Shown here piece by piece: positions 9,007 to 19,100 of a stretch of DNA of 64,000 nucleotides (positions are counted from its first letter, which is position 1; every line of letters starts with the position of its first letter). The notes below the pieces were generated by a model, which made no database searches, had not been told where the DNA came from, and saw only the letters and a list, made by a program, of their open reading frames with translations. Both the position numbers and the translations under genes were made by a program. The stretch is taken from the NCBI GenBank assembly GCA_943788825.1, contig CALSRT010000014.1, positions 1 to 64,000 on the forward strand. The letters run 5' to 3'. This DNA is from UBA4582 sp002389265 (GTDB taxonomy: Bacteria; Pseudomonadota; Gammaproteobacteria; Pseudomonadales; Azotimanducaceae).

Positions 9007-10176
9007 ATGAGCACCGCCTACCCCACTTTGAATTTCGGTCTTGGTGAAGAGATCGACATGCTCCGCGACGCGGTCTATCAAATGTGTACTGTGGAACTGG
9101 CACCGCGTGCCGCACAAATAGACAAAGACAATGAGTTCCCCATGGACATGTGGCGGAAATTTGGCGACATGGGCCTGCTGGGCATCACTGTCGAGGAAGA
9201 ATACGGCGGCAGCGGCATGGGTTATCTGGCGCACACCATCGCCGTCGAAGAGATCAGCCGCGCATCAGCTTCCGTCGGCCTGTCCTACGGCGCGCACTCC
9301 AATCTGTGCGTCAACCAAATCCGCAAGAACGGCAGTGAGGCGCAAAAGCATCAATATCTGCCCAAACTCTGTAGTGGCGAACATATTGGTGCCTTGGCCA
9401 TGTCTGAACCCAACGCCGGGTCCGATGTAGTGAGTATGAAATTGCGCGCCGACAAGAAGGGGGATGTGTACGTGCTCAACGGCACTAAAATGTGGATTAC
9501 CAACGGTCCTGACGCGCACACCTTCGTGATCTATGCCAAGACTGATACCAATGCCGGTCCACGAGGGATCACCGCCTTTATCGTTGAACGGGATTTCATC
9601 GGTTTCAGCCGCGGCATCAAACTCGACAAACTGGGAATGCGGGGTTCAAACACCTGTGAGTTAATTTTTGAAGACTGCGAGGTTCCCGCCGAAAATGTCC
9701 TTGGCGGGGTCGGCAATGGTGTCAGGGTACTGATGTCGGGTCTCGATTTTGAGCGCACGATTCTTTCCGGTGGACCCGTGGGCATCATGCAGGCCTGCCT
9801 GGATATCGTGGTACCTTACCTACACTCTCGTGAGCAATTCGGCCAGCAGATCGGCGAATTTCAACTGATGCAGGGCAAACTGGCCGATATGTATACCGAG
9901 TTGAGTGCCAGCCGCGCTTATCTATACGCCGTCGCTGCGGCCTGTGATCGTGGCGAACAAAGCCGCAAGGATGCCGCCGGCATCATTCTGTTTTCGGCAG
10001 AAAAGGCCACGCTGATGGCCTCCCAGGCCATTCAGGCACTGGGCGGTAACGGTTACATTAACGACTATGGTACGGGCCGGCTATTACGTGACGCCAAGCT
10101 TTATGAAATTGGCGCAGGTACATCCGAGATCCGACGCATGCTGATCGGCCGCGAACTATTTAAAGAAACTGCCTGA
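9007..10176 (+). CDS. liuA: Isovaleryl-CoA dehydrogenase
   Basis: This 389-residue FAD enzyme would oxidise isovaleryl-CoA to 3-methylcrotonyl-CoA and hand electrons to ETF. AMSEPNAGSDV (about 131-141), KMWITNGPDA and QALGGNGYINDYG are acyl-CoA dehydrogenase signatures. The decisive feature is DFERTILSGGPVG, with Glu at about 249, equivalent to the displaced catalytic Glu that distinguishes isovaleryl-CoA dehydrogenases from other family members, which place it near the C-terminus. It is second in the liu operon, abutting liuR and 12 bp before liuB. Confidence 0.95.
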   Translation: MSTAYPTLNFGLGEEIDMLRDAVYQMCTVELAPRAAQIDKDNEFPMDMWRKFGDMGLLGITVEEEYGGSGMGYLAHTIAVEEISRASASVGLSYGAHSNLCVNQIRKNGSEAQKHQYLPKLCSGEHIGALAMSEPNAGSDVVSMKLRADKKGDVYVLNGTKMWITNGPDAHTFVIYAKTDTNAGPRGITAFIVERDFIGFSRGIKLDKLGMRGSNTCELIFEDCEVPAENVLGGVGNGVRVLMSGLDFERTILSGGPVGIMQACLDIVVPYLHSREQFGQQIGEFQLMQGKLADMYTELSASRAYLYAVAAACDRGEQSRKDAAGIILFSAEKATLMASQAIQALGGNGYINDYGTGRLLRDAKLYEIGAGTSEIRRMLIGRELFKETA

Positions 10177-10188
10177 GGAATCTTCGTC

Positions 10189-11796
10189 ATGACAGCACTC
10201 GTCACTAAGATCAATACCCGTGATGCCGCCTTTGCGGAGAACGAGGCGCACCTGCTTGCCCAGGTTGCCGACCTGCGGCAGGTGGTGGCAAAAATTAAAC
10301 TCGGTGGTGGCGAAAAATACCAACAACGCCACAAGGCGCGGGGCAAGTTGTTGCCTCGCGAGCGCCTCAATGGCCTACTGGATGATGGCTCAGCGTTTCT
10401 CGAGCTATCCCAATTGGCCGCCCATGACGTCTACGATGATGACGTACCCGCAGCAGGAATCATCACCGGCATTGGTCGCATCTGTGGCCAGGAATGTATG
10501 ATTTTTATCAATGATGCCACCGTTAAGGGTGGCACCTACTATCCGCTGACCGTGAAGAAACAAGGCCGCGCTCAAACCATCGCACAGGAGAACCATCTGC
10601 CCTGCATTTATCTGGTCGATTCCGGCGGCGCGTTCCTGCCCCTGCAGGCGGAAGTCTTCCCTGACCGCGAACACTTTGGTCACGCCTTCTTTAACCAGGC
10701 GCGCATGTCCGCTCAAGGCATCCCTCAAATCGCTGCGGTCATGGGATCCTGCACCGCCGGTGGTGCCTACCTGCCGGCCATGGCCGATGAGTCTATTATC
10801 GTCAAAGAACAGGGCACCATTTTTCTCGCCGGACCACCTCTGGTGAAGGCCGCCACTGGCGAAGTCGTTAGCGCCGAGGATCTCGGCGGCGCCGACGTCC
10901 ACTGTCGCACTTCCGGCGTCACCGACCATTATGCGAACAATGACCATCACGCCCTGCAACTGGTACGGCAATGTATCAGCCGACTAAATCGGGTCAAGCC
11001 CAACCAGCTGGATATCAAACCCAGCTGCGAGCCACTGTACCCCATCGAGGATATTTACGGCGTGATCCCTAAAGACACTCGTCATCCCTATGACGTGCGT
11101 GAGGTCATCGCTCGCCTGGTGGACGGTTCCGACTTTGACGAATTCAAGGCTTTATACGGCACCACGCTGGTAACCGGCTTTGCCCGCATTCACGGCTACC
11201 CCATCGGTATTGTCGCTAACAATGGCATTCTGTTTGGTGAGTCAGCTCAAAAAGGTGCGCACTTCGTCGAACTCTGCGCCCAACGCAAGATCCCGCTGTT
11301 GTTTCTGCAGAATATCACCGGCTTTATGGTGGGCCAACAGTATGAGGCCGGCGGCATCGCCAAACACGGTGCAAAAATGGTCCACGCGGTGGCCTGCGCG
11401 GAAGTTCCGAAACTCACGGTATTGATCGGCGGCTCCTTCGGTGCTGGCAACTATGGTATGTGTGGCCGCGCCTATGATCCGCGATTTTTGTTTATGTGGC
11501 CCAACGCCCGCATCTCGGTCATGGGTGGCGAGCAGGCCGCAGGCGTGCTGGCGACGCTCAAACGTGACCAGCTGGAAACCCGCGGTGAGCAATGGAGCCA
11601 GGACGACGAAACTCGCTTTAAACAACCCATTCTCGACACCTATGAAGACCAAGGTCATCCCTACTACGCCTCCGCGCGGATTTGGGACGATGGCGTTATC
11701 GATCCGGCAGATACACGCATGGTGCTTGGCCTGGCTCTGTCTGCGTGCCTGAACGCGCCTATCAAAGACACACAGTTTGGCGTGTTCCGAATGTAA
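10189..11796 (+). CDS. liuB: Methylcrotonoyl-CoA carboxylase, carboxyltransferase (beta) subunit
   Basis: The 535-residue protein belongs to the biotin-dependent carboxyltransferase family: KQGRAQTIAQENHLPCIYLVDSGGAFLP, GSCTAGGAYLPAM and GGSFGAGNYGMCGRAYDP are the oxyanion-hole and acyl-CoA pocket regions. With liuD it forms 3-methylcrotonyl-CoA carboxylase, producing 3-methylglutaconyl-CoA in leucine breakdown. Length is usual for MCC beta (about 535). It starts 12 bp after liuA. In most proteobacteria liuC (methylglutaconyl-CoA hydratase) follows; here a 98-bp gap leads straight to liuD. Confidence 0.95.
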   Translation: MTALVTKINTRDAAFAENEAHLLAQVADLRQVVAKIKLGGGEKYQQRHKARGKLLPRERLNGLLDDGSAFLELSQLAAHDVYDDDVPAAGIITGIGRICGQECMIFINDATVKGGTYYPLTVKKQGRAQTIAQENHLPCIYLVDSGGAFLPLQAEVFPDREHFGHAFFNQARMSAQGIPQIAAVMGSCTAGGAYLPAMADESIIVKEQGTIFLAGPPLVKAATGEVVSAEDLGGADVHCRTSGVTDHYANNDHHALQLVRQCISRLNRVKPNQLDIKPSCEPLYPIEDIYGVIPKDTRHPYDVREVIARLVDGSDFDEFKALYGTTLVTGFARIHGYPIGIVANNGILFGESAQKGAHFVELCAQRKIPLLFLQNITGFMVGQQYEAGGIAKHGAKMVHAVACAEVPKLTVLIGGSFGAGNYGMCGRAYDPRFLFMWPNARISVMGGEQAAGVLATLKRDQLETRGEQWSQDDETRFKQPILDTYEDQGHPYYASARIWDDGVIDPADTRMVLGLALSACLNAPIKDTQFGVFRM

Positions 11797-11857
11797 TGAA
11801 TTTGCGATAGCCATCGCCGCCAGGACCATGAACTGGGTCTCGGCCACACTAAAAATT

Positions 11858-11879
11858 GCTTTGATGTTGGCATCAAAGC
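11858..11879 (+). other. Intra-operon hairpin just before the liuD ribosome-binding site
   Basis: GCTTTGATG (11858-11866) and CATCAAAGC (11871-11879) form a perfect 9-bp stem with a TTGG tetraloop. No T-run follows; instead the AGGAGG of liuD begins 2 nt later (11882). This position suggests mRNA processing or control of liuD translation rather than termination (inference). Confidence 0.55.
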
Positions 11880-11894
11880 TCAGGAGGAAAGTCT

Positions 11895-13928
11895 GTGTTT
11901 AACAAGATTCTGATTGCCAATCGTGGTGAGATCGCCTGCCGAGTGATTCGTACTGCTCGGCACATGGGCATCAAAACCGTCGCGGTCTACTCTGACGCGG
12001 ACAAGCATGCCCTGCATGTCACTCTGGCAGATGAAGCCGTGTGGATTGGACCGGCGCCGGCTCGAGAATCCTATTTGTGCGGCGACAAAGTCCTGGCAGC
12101 GGCATTGCGCACTGGCGCCCAAGCCATTCATCCTGGCTATGGATTCCTGTCTGAGAATGCTGAATTTTGCCGCGCCTGTGAGGCTGCCAACATTGTGTTT
12201 ATTGGTCCACCGGCCTCTGCTATTGAAGCCATGGGCTCTAAGTCAGCGGCGAAACGTATTATGGAAAACGCTGACGTACCACTGGTGCCTGGTTATCATG
12301 GCGCCGACCAGTCGCCAGCGTTGCTGCGCCAACATGCCGACGACATGGGTTACCCCGTTCTGCTGAAAGCCGTGGCCGGCGGTGGCGGCAAAGGTATGCG
12401 CCAGGTGTGGTCTGGAGACGAATTTTCTGAAGCCCTTGAAGCCGCTCAACGAGAATCACTGAGCAGTTTTGGCAACAGCGACATGCTGGTAGAAAAATAT
12501 CTCACCCAACCCCGCCATGTTGAGATTCAGGTGTTCTGCGACCGCCATGGCCAGGGCATCTACCTGTCGGAAAGAGACTGTTCCGTGCAGCGCCGGCACC
12601 AAAAAGTCATGGAGGAAGCCCCCGCGCCTAACGTATCAACCGAGGTGCGACGCCAGATGGGTGAAGCTGCCGTGCAGGCGGCCAGCGCGATAGACTATGA
12701 AGGCGCTGGCACTGTGGAGTTTTTATTAGACAGTGACGGGTCCTTCTATTTCATGGAGATGAACACGCGCTTGCAGGTGGAACATCCGGTGACTGAAATG
12801 GTGACAGGCATTGATCTCGTTGAATGGCAGTTGCGTGTTGCCGCCGGCGAACCCCTACCCCTGGGCCAGCACCAGGTCACGGTCACCGGCCATGCCTTCG
12901 AGGCACGCATCTATGCCGAAGACCCGGACCAAGACTTTATGCCAGCCACCGGTGTCTTGAAGTTTTTACAGACGCCCGTGGAAAGCCCTCATGTACGGGT
13001 TGATACCGGCGTGCGCCAAGGTGACGAAGTCAGCATCTACTATGACCCCATGATCGCCAAGCTCATTGTCTGGGGAGAAGACCGGGCCCAGGCCCTGCAG
13101 CGCCTGGCGGTGGCGTTGACCCAGTATCGGATCGCCGGCCTGACCACCAATATCGATTTTTTGTATAACCTCGCCACCAGTGAACCCTTCGCTCAAGCGG
13201 ATTTGGATACAGGCTTTATCCAAAAGCACCGGGCCCTACTGTTCCTGAATCCGAGCATTGACGATCATGAAGCGGTGGCTCTCGCCGCACTGTACTTGTT
13301 ACTCGCGCAAGCAAACCAGGCGCAAGTTTTGGCCAGTCAGCATGGTGAACCCGACTCACCCTGGCACGGCACATCAGCCTGGCGCATGAACGAGCCACAT
13401 GTACAGCACTTACAGCTCAGCTACCGCGATCAAGTTTGGGAAGTCAGTGCCGAACAAAACTCCACCAAGAACCAAGACAGCTTTACACTGACCATCGCTG
13501 AAAAAAACCTGCTGGTTAGCGGCACCTTGCACAATGGCGAACTCAGCGCGGATATTAATGGCTTCAAGCAGAAGCTGGTGGTCGCAGAACACGACGGTAT
13601 CTTCTCGGCCTATCAAAGCCAGGGCGCCTTCCAGTTTGCTCGAATCAGCCCAGATTTGGGTGAGTTGGGCGAAGCCAGCCGGGGCGGTAATCCGCGCGCG
13701 CCCATGAATGGCACCATCGTCACCTTGTTAGCAGAAGTCGGCACACGAGTCGAAATCAACACACCGCTGCTAGTCATGGAAGCCATGAAAATGGAACACA
13801 CGATCCGCGCAAGCCGCGCCGGCCAAGTTAGTGAGTTCTATTACCAAGCCGGAGATCTCGTGACGGGCGAAGCCGAACTGTTGAATTTTCAGGCCGAAAC
13901 AGCCGATTCGGCTGAGGTCGCCACCTAA
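11895..13928 (+). CDS. liuD: Methylcrotonoyl-CoA carboxylase, biotin-carrying (alpha) subunit
   Basis: The 677-residue protein begins FNKILIANRGEIACRVIRTA, the biotin carboxylase N-terminus, followed by the ATP-grasp loop KAVAGGGGKGMR, ERDCSVQRRHQKVMEEAPAP and EMNTRLQVEHPVTE. The C-terminal biotinyl domain has MEAMKMEH, with the biotin-accepting Lys at about 632. It carboxylates its own biotin using ATP and bicarbonate for the LiuB half-reaction. The GTG start at 11895 is supported by a full AGGAGG 7 nt upstream. A 24-codon frame starting at 11828 overlaps this start and could couple translation, but it has no other support. Confidence 0.95.
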   Translation: MFNKILIANRGEIACRVIRTARHMGIKTVAVYSDADKHALHVTLADEAVWIGPAPARESYLCGDKVLAAALRTGAQAIHPGYGFLSENAEFCRACEAANIVFIGPPASAIEAMGSKSAAKRIMENADVPLVPGYHGADQSPALLRQHADDMGYPVLLKAVAGGGGKGMRQVWSGDEFSEALEAAQRESLSSFGNSDMLVEKYLTQPRHVEIQVFCDRHGQGIYLSERDCSVQRRHQKVMEEAPAPNVSTEVRRQMGEAAVQAASAIDYEGAGTVEFLLDSDGSFYFMEMNTRLQVEHPVTEMVTGIDLVEWQLRVAAGEPLPLGQHQVTVTGHAFEARIYAEDPDQDFMPATGVLKFLQTPVESPHVRVDTGVRQGDEVSIYYDPMIAKLIVWGEDRAQALQRLAVALTQYRIAGLTTNIDFLYNLATSEPFAQADLDTGFIQKHRALLFLNPSIDDHEAVALAALYLLLAQANQAQVLASQHGEPDSPWHGTSAWRMNEPHVQHLQLSYRDQVWEVSAEQNSTKNQDSFTLTIAEKNLLVSGTLHNGELSADINGFKQKLVVAEHDGIFSAYQSQGAFQFARISPDLGELGEASRGGNPRAPMNGTIVTLLAEVGTRVEINTPLLVMEAMKMEHTIRASRAGQVSEFYYQAGDLVTGEAELLNFQAETADSAEVAT

Positions 13929-14108
13929 ACCTGCTTATCCAACCTTGCTCGTATCTTTCCCATCCCTTCTGCAGCCCAGTCCAGCGCCTGCCAGCCCCGC
14001 TGTTATGGCCGCCACGGCGGGCTATGAACGCCTGCTTGTCGTGAACCGCGAATTAACCTAGTCTAGGACTCAAATTAAACTCCAATTGTCAAACAAAAGG
14101 ACCAACAG

Positions 14109-15827
14109 ATGTTCGATTTGATTATTCGTGGCGGTACCATTATTGATGGCTCAGGCGAACAGCGTTATGTAGCCGACATCGGCATCAAGGATGGCAAAGT
14201 CGCAAGAATTGGCGAGATTACTGAAACAGCCACGGAAGAAATCAATGCCGCAGGCAAACTGGTCGCACCGGGCTGGGTCGATATTCATACGCACTATGAC
14301 GGACAGGCCACCTGGGACCCCATACTGGCACCCTCCAGCTGGCATGGCGTGACCACTGTCGTGATGGGCAACTGTGGCGTCGGATTCGCACCAGTTCGCC
14401 CTCAGGACCGCGACTTTCTGATCCAACTCATGGAAGGCGTGGAAGACATTCCTGGCGCCGCCCTGGCGGAAGGCATCAACTGGCAGTGGGAGAGTTTCCC
14501 GGAATATTTGGACGCCCTGGCGGCCTTTCCACGCGCTATTGATGTGGCCGCCCAAGTTCCCCACGGCGCCATTCGCGCCTATGTCATGGGCGAACGTTGT
14601 AATACCGACTATGCTCCCAGTGCCGAGGAAGTGGCGCAGATGGCTGACCTGGTGCGCGAGGGTGTCGAGGCTGGCGCGCTGGGATTTTCGAGCTCCAAAA
14701 CCCTGCTCCACAAGGACATCAAGGGCGACTTTATGCCCGGCACCTTCTCCGGCAACGATGAGATGCTGGCACTGGGTCTGGGCATGAAGGGGCTGAACAA
14801 TTCTGTGTTTGAACTGGTTTCCGACCACTTAGGCGAAGACGAGGAATGGGCCTGGGTCACCGAGTTCCAAAAACAGACTGGCCTGACCGTGACCCTGATC
14901 GCCACCACCGCACCAGCCTATGAGAACGGCAAGATGTACAAACTCGCCGAGCAAGCTCGCCAAGAGGGCCGAGAGATCCGGCCCCAGGCGGCGGGCCGGC
15001 CCACTGGCGTACTCCACGGACTGCAATCCAGCTTTCACGCTTTTGTGGGGCATCCGACGTTCCGCGCACAGCTGGCACAGCTGAGCCACGATGAGCTGGT
15101 AAAGGCCATGTCAGATCCTGCCATGAAGGCCAAAATTCTGGCCGAGGAATCTACCATCAAGGGTGGCCTGATGCAGAACCTGGCGCAACTGATGAATCAA
15201 GTGTTCCCCCTGGGCGATAATCCCAACTATGAGCCAGGTGCCGAAGATAGTATCGCCGGCATCGCTCGCACCCAAGGCCAGGACGCCATGGAGGTCATGT
15301 ATGACCTGTTGGTGGCCAACGACGGCAAAGAGTTATTCTACCAACCCCTCGGCGGTTACCAGGGCTTCTCCCTCGACGGGCAGAAGAAATTGCTTGAGCA
15401 TCCCAATGTATTGTTCGGCTTAAGTGATGGCGGCGCCCACTGTGGTGTCATCGCCGATGCCGGCATGCCCACCTTTATCATGACTCACTGGGGCCGAGAT
15501 CGTACCAAGGGCGACAAGATGAGCTTGGAGTTTATTGTGCAGGCATTAACTTCCAATACAGCGGAAGCCTTTGGCATGTTTGACCGCGGCCGAATTCGCG
15601 AAGGCTGGATGGCAGACATCAACATCATCGACTTCGAGGCCATGCGCCTGTTTCGGCCTGAGGCGATCTTCGATTTGCCCGCTGGCGGGCGCCGGCTGGT
15701 GCAGCGAGCTGGCGGCTATGAAGCCACTATCAAGGCCGGCGAAGTGATCTTCAGAAACGGCGAACACACTGGCGCGCTGCCAGGCAAACTCGTCAGACGT
15801 TCCAACGAGATACACACCGCGCGCTAG
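14109..15827 (+). CDS. N-acyl-D-amino-acid deacylase / D-aminoacylase-type amidohydrolase
   Basis: A 572-residue member of the amidohydrolase-3 superfamily. The N-terminal cap strand DLIIRGGTIIDG leads to the metal ligands in DIHTHYDGQATWDP, then MGNCGVGFAPVRP, GFSSSKTLLHK and the late metal Asp in LSDGGAHCGV. This order is typical of N-acyl-D-amino-acid deacylases, zinc enzymes removing acyl groups from D-amino acids, though many homologues of this size in lipid-degrading bacteria have no proven substrate. No signal peptide is seen, so it is cytoplasmic. AAAGGA precedes the ATG by 7 nt. It lies 180 bp after liuD and may be an independent unit. Confidence 0.82.
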   Translation: MFDLIIRGGTIIDGSGEQRYVADIGIKDGKVARIGEITETATEEINAAGKLVAPGWVDIHTHYDGQATWDPILAPSSWHGVTTVVMGNCGVGFAPVRPQDRDFLIQLMEGVEDIPGAALAEGINWQWESFPEYLDALAAFPRAIDVAAQVPHGAIRAYVMGERCNTDYAPSAEEVAQMADLVREGVEAGALGFSSSKTLLHKDIKGDFMPGTFSGNDEMLALGLGMKGLNNSVFELVSDHLGEDEEWAWVTEFQKQTGLTVTLIATTAPAYENGKMYKLAEQARQEGREIRPQAAGRPTGVLHGLQSSFHAFVGHPTFRAQLAQLSHDELVKAMSDPAMKAKILAEESTIKGGLMQNLAQLMNQVFPLGDNPNYEPGAEDSIAGIARTQGQDAMEVMYDLLVANDGKELFYQPLGGYQGFSLDGQKKLLEHPNVLFGLSDGGAHCGVIADAGMPTFIMTHWGRDRTKGDKMSLEFIVQALTSNTAEAFGMFDRGRIREGWMADINIIDFEAMRLFRPEAIFDLPAGGRRLVQRAGGYEATIKAGEVIFRNGEHTGALPGKLVRRSNEIHTAR

Positions 15828-15911
15828 AGTAGCGCTGACATCCTGAGTCCCACACACCCACAAGGCACTGCCTGTGGGCTGTCGGGACACTAGCACATTC
15901 ATCCCCTTGCA

Positions 15912-15940
15912 CCCCCTTGCCTAGGGGGATGATCATTTTT
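15912..15940 (+). terminator. Candidate intrinsic terminator after the D-aminoacylase gene
   Basis: CCCCCT (15912-15917) pairs with AGGGGG (15923-15928) around a TGCCT loop, and five Ts occur at 15936-15940. The T-run is 7 nt from the stem, so efficiency is doubtful. A second hairpin without a T-run (CCCACA...TGTGGG, 15857-15878) lies closer to the gene. Confidence 0.4.
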
Positions 15941-15961
15941 GACAAAATCATCCAACGCTCT

Positions 15962-15989
15962 TTGATACTGGCTATATATACAGTAATAT
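15962..15989 (+). promoter_or_regulatory. Candidate sigma70 promoter of topB
   Basis: TTGATA (15962-15967) is followed after 16 bp by TAATAT (15984-15989), in an AT-rich patch 38 bp before the topB ATG. Confidence 0.4.
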
Positions 15990-16026
15990 CCTGCTATCAA
16001 TCTATTATTGGTGCCTGCAAACGCTG

Positions 16027-18028
16027 ATGAAGCTCTATATTGCCGAAAAGCCCAGTCTTGGCCGCGCCATCGCCGAAGTCTTGCCCAAGCCCCATAAAAA
16101 GGCCGACGGCTATATCATCGTGGGTAACGGTGATTGTGTCAGCTGGTGTGTGGGTCACTTGCTAGAGCAGGCTGAACCCGACGCCTATGATGCTAAATTC
16201 AAACAATGGCAGCTGGAACATCTGCCCATTGTGCCCGAAAAATGGCAGCTCAAACCCAAACCCACCAGCCGCAAGCAATTGACGGTACTACGTCAGCTGA
16301 TCAAAGACGCCGATGCACTCGTCCACGCCGGCGACCCGGATCGCGAGGGTCAGCTACTGGTTGACCAGGTCATCGATTACCTCGGTGTTAAGCGGCGCCA
16401 AACGCACGTCTATTCAACGTTGCCTGATTAACGATCTCAATCCTGCCGCCGTCACCCGTGCCCTGGGTCAGCTGCGCGATAATCGAGAGTTCGCGCCTTT
16501 ATCCACCTCGGCGCTGGCCCGCTCGCGGGCAGATTGGCTCTATGGCATCAATATGACCCGGGCCTTTACCCTGCAGGGTCGCAAGGTGGGCTATCAGGGC
16601 GTCTTGTCTGTTGGTCGAGTTCAAACGCCCCTGCTGGGACTCGTAGTCGCTCGGGACATTGAGATCGAGCACTTTGTCTCAAAGCCCTTTTATCAGGTCA
16701 TCGCCCATCTGTTGGCCGCCAATGGCGACCGGTTCAAGGCCCGCTGGCAACCCAGCGAAGAATGCCTACCCTGGCAAGACGAAGAAGGCCGGGTGCTGTC
16801 ACGGGGCTTGGCGGAAAATGTCGCCAAGCGAATTACCCAGCAACCGGCAACAGTCACCAGCTGTCGCATTAAGCGGCGACAACAGGCAGCCCCCCTGCCC
16901 TATAATTTATCCAGTTTGCAAATCGATGCCGCGAAACGCTTTGGCATGAGCGCGAAGACCGTACTGGACACTTGTCAGAGCCTGTATGAGCGCCATAAGC
17001 TTCTGACCTACCCTCGCTCTGACTCACGCTATCTGCCCAAAGAACACCTCAAGGATCGTCATGGGGTGCTGGATGCCGTCAAAAATAACAGCCAGACACT
17101 GGCAGCTGCCGTGACCCAGGCTGACGCCAGCTTGGTGAGTAAAGCTTGGGATGACAAAAAAGTCGAGGCCCATCACGCCATTATCCCCACGGCGCGCAAG
17201 CTCGATACCAGCAAGCTCAGCAAAGCCGAGCGTGACATTTATGAGCTGGCGGCTCGGCAATACCTGATTCAGTTCTATCCACATCACCAATGGCAAGAGA
17301 GCCAGATTGAGTTGGCGATTGCCGGCGGCGCGTTTATTGCCAAAGCCAGCGAGCCCCTGATAGCTGGCTGGAAGCAGCTGTTCTCTAATAGAGAGCCGAG
17401 CAGAGAGCCGGGCAAGCAACCATCGCAGGATACTGCCCTCAACAGCCACCTGCCGACATTAAAAAAAGGTGACGTCTGCCACAGCGAAACCGGCGAGGTA
17501 CTGGCGAAAGAAACGACGCCACCCAAGCCCTTTGACGATGCCAGCTTGCTCGCGGCCATGACGGGTATCGCCCGTTACGTGCAGGATCCAGAAATCAGGC
17601 GGGTGTTAAAAGAAACCGATGGCCTGGGTACCGAAGCCACTCGAGCGGGCATTATCGAGCTGTTATTCAGCCGCGGGTTCCTGCACCGCCAAGGCAAGAG
17701 TATTCGCTCAACCCCTGCGGGCAAGGGCTTGATCAGCAGCCTGCCATTAATGGCCACCACCCCTGACATGACTGCCCAGTGGGAAACGTTGTTGAGTGCC
17801 ATCAGCCGCAAGGAAACCAGCTACCAGGCCTTCATGTCGCCGCTGGAAACCGCTCTGACGGATCTCATCATTCAGAGCCAGGTGCAGCTGCCGACGGGCT
17901 TGAAGGACGTTCGGGCTAACAAGCCGGCCTTCAAAAAATCCTACAAAAAAACCGACAAAAAGTCCTACAAAAACCCGTCCTACAAAAAGCCTACAGCCAG
18001 CACCCGCGCCAAAGCACCCACCGCGTAA
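16027..18028 (+). pseudogene. topB: DNA topoisomerase III, interrupted by one frameshift
   Basis: The two overlapping frames reconstitute a type IA topoisomerase close to E. coli TopB in length (about 667 versus 653 residues). The first frame (from 16027) holds the Toprim motifs IAEKPSLGRAIAEVLPKPHK and HAGDPDREGQLLVD. The second frame holds RCLINDLNPAAV, SRADWLYGINMTRAFTL, GVLSVGRVQTPLLGLVV and the active-site Tyr in LTYPRSDSRYLP. The frames join if one base near 16389-16391 (GTTAAGC) is removed. The C-terminal 40 residues are Lys/Ser-rich with KKSYKK repeats and probably bind nucleic acid. No slippery heptamer is present, so programmed frameshifting is unlikely; a sequencing or assembly indel or a recent mutation are the realistic options. 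No ribosome site is obvious before 16027. Confidence 0.92.
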
Positions 18029-18129
18029 CCATTGCCATCCTTGGCTGCGATTGGGCATACTTTGACCTCTGCGAGCCAGGCTGACAGAACCCAGTCTGTA
18101 GAACTCGATCTGCAACCAGAGCGCACAAC

Positions 18130-18945
18130 ATGTCTGAGCCTGATACTGACACACAACCTCAAGCGCCTGACGCCACGCCACCAGACTACCTGAGCGGCAA
18201 TAAAACGGCTTGGCAGGAAAAGGCCGCAGACTATATTGATGCCGCGGAAGCCGCTTGGGACTCCGACCAACCTTACTGGGGCGTCTTCGGTATCCCTGAT
18301 ACCCACACCCACCTGTTACCCGAGGACATGTCGGGCATGCATTGTATTGAGCTGGGGTGCGGTACCGCTTATGTCTCTGCCTGGATGCGACGTCGAGGCG
18401 CGACGGTGGTCGCCCTGGATCCGACGCCGAATCAACTGACCACCGCTCGGCGCTTGCAACAGCAGCATGGACTGGATATTGAGATCATCGAGGGCTTCGC
18501 GGAATCTGTTCCCTTGCCGAATGCCAGTTTCGATTTCGCTATTTCCGAATACGGCGCCGCACTCTGGTCAGACCCTTATCTCTGGATTCCCGAGGCGGCA
18601 CGACTCCTCAAGCCCGGCGGTCAATTAGTGCTCTTGACCAACTCGGCACTCATGATGATGTGCGCCCCTGACTATGAATCCGAAGGCCCCGTGGGCGAGC
18701 AACTACTGCGACCCTACTTCGACATGCACCGGATTCAATGGCCCGACTGTCCAGGCCAAACCGAGTTTCATCTCAATCACGGCGACTGGATCAGCTTGTT
18801 CACCGCCAACCAATTGGTGGTCGAGCGGCTGGTTGAATTGCGGGTTCCGCCAGGTGCCGAGACGCGCTACCCCTGGGCTGACAAAGACTGGGGTAACCAG
18901 TGGCCCCTGGAAGAAGCTTGGGTGGTACGCAAGGCTGTCGCCTGA
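18130..18945 (+). CDS. Class I SAM-dependent methyltransferase
   Basis: The 271-residue protein carries motif I as IELGCGTAYVSAWM, the acidic end of strand 2 in VVALDPTP, and the later LLKPGGQLVLLTNS, in the order of UbiE/Methyltransf_11 enzymes. An N-terminal extension of about 55 residues (tryptophan- and Asp-rich) precedes the core. The methyl acceptor cannot be inferred. It is 101 bp after topB and 155 bp before the P450, on the same strand, but shared function is not evident. Confidence 0.8.
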   Translation: MSEPDTDTQPQAPDATPPDYLSGNKTAWQEKAADYIDAAEAAWDSDQPYWGVFGIPDTHTHLLPEDMSGMHCIELGCGTAYVSAWMRRRGATVVALDPTPNQLTTARRLQQQHGLDIEIIEGFAESVPLPNASFDFAISEYGAALWSDPYLWIPEAARLLKPGGQLVLLTNSALMMMCAPDYESEGPVGEQLLRPYFDMHRIQWPDCPGQTEFHLNHGDWISLFTANQLVVERLVELRVPPGAETRYPWADKDWGNQWPLEEAWVVRKAVA

Positions 18946-19100
18946 ACACTAAACCGCCAACTCGCGAAATCCACAACGCTCCATGGCTATTCGCCAACCT
19001 CCTTTAAATCTGGCAGTATTCCAACCCAGCACCTCGCGCCTCATCCACAATCCTTGGTCAGCGCGAGCACTCACCGTTTCTTTATAATAGGTCGCCCGCC

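Noticed and set aside
11828..11902. 24-codon frame overlapping the liuD start
   Set aside because: No family match; kept only as part of the junction finding.
16027..16440. Programmed frameshift in topB
   Set aside because: No slippery heptamer, stop-proximal signal or downstream structure at the junction; an indel explains it better.
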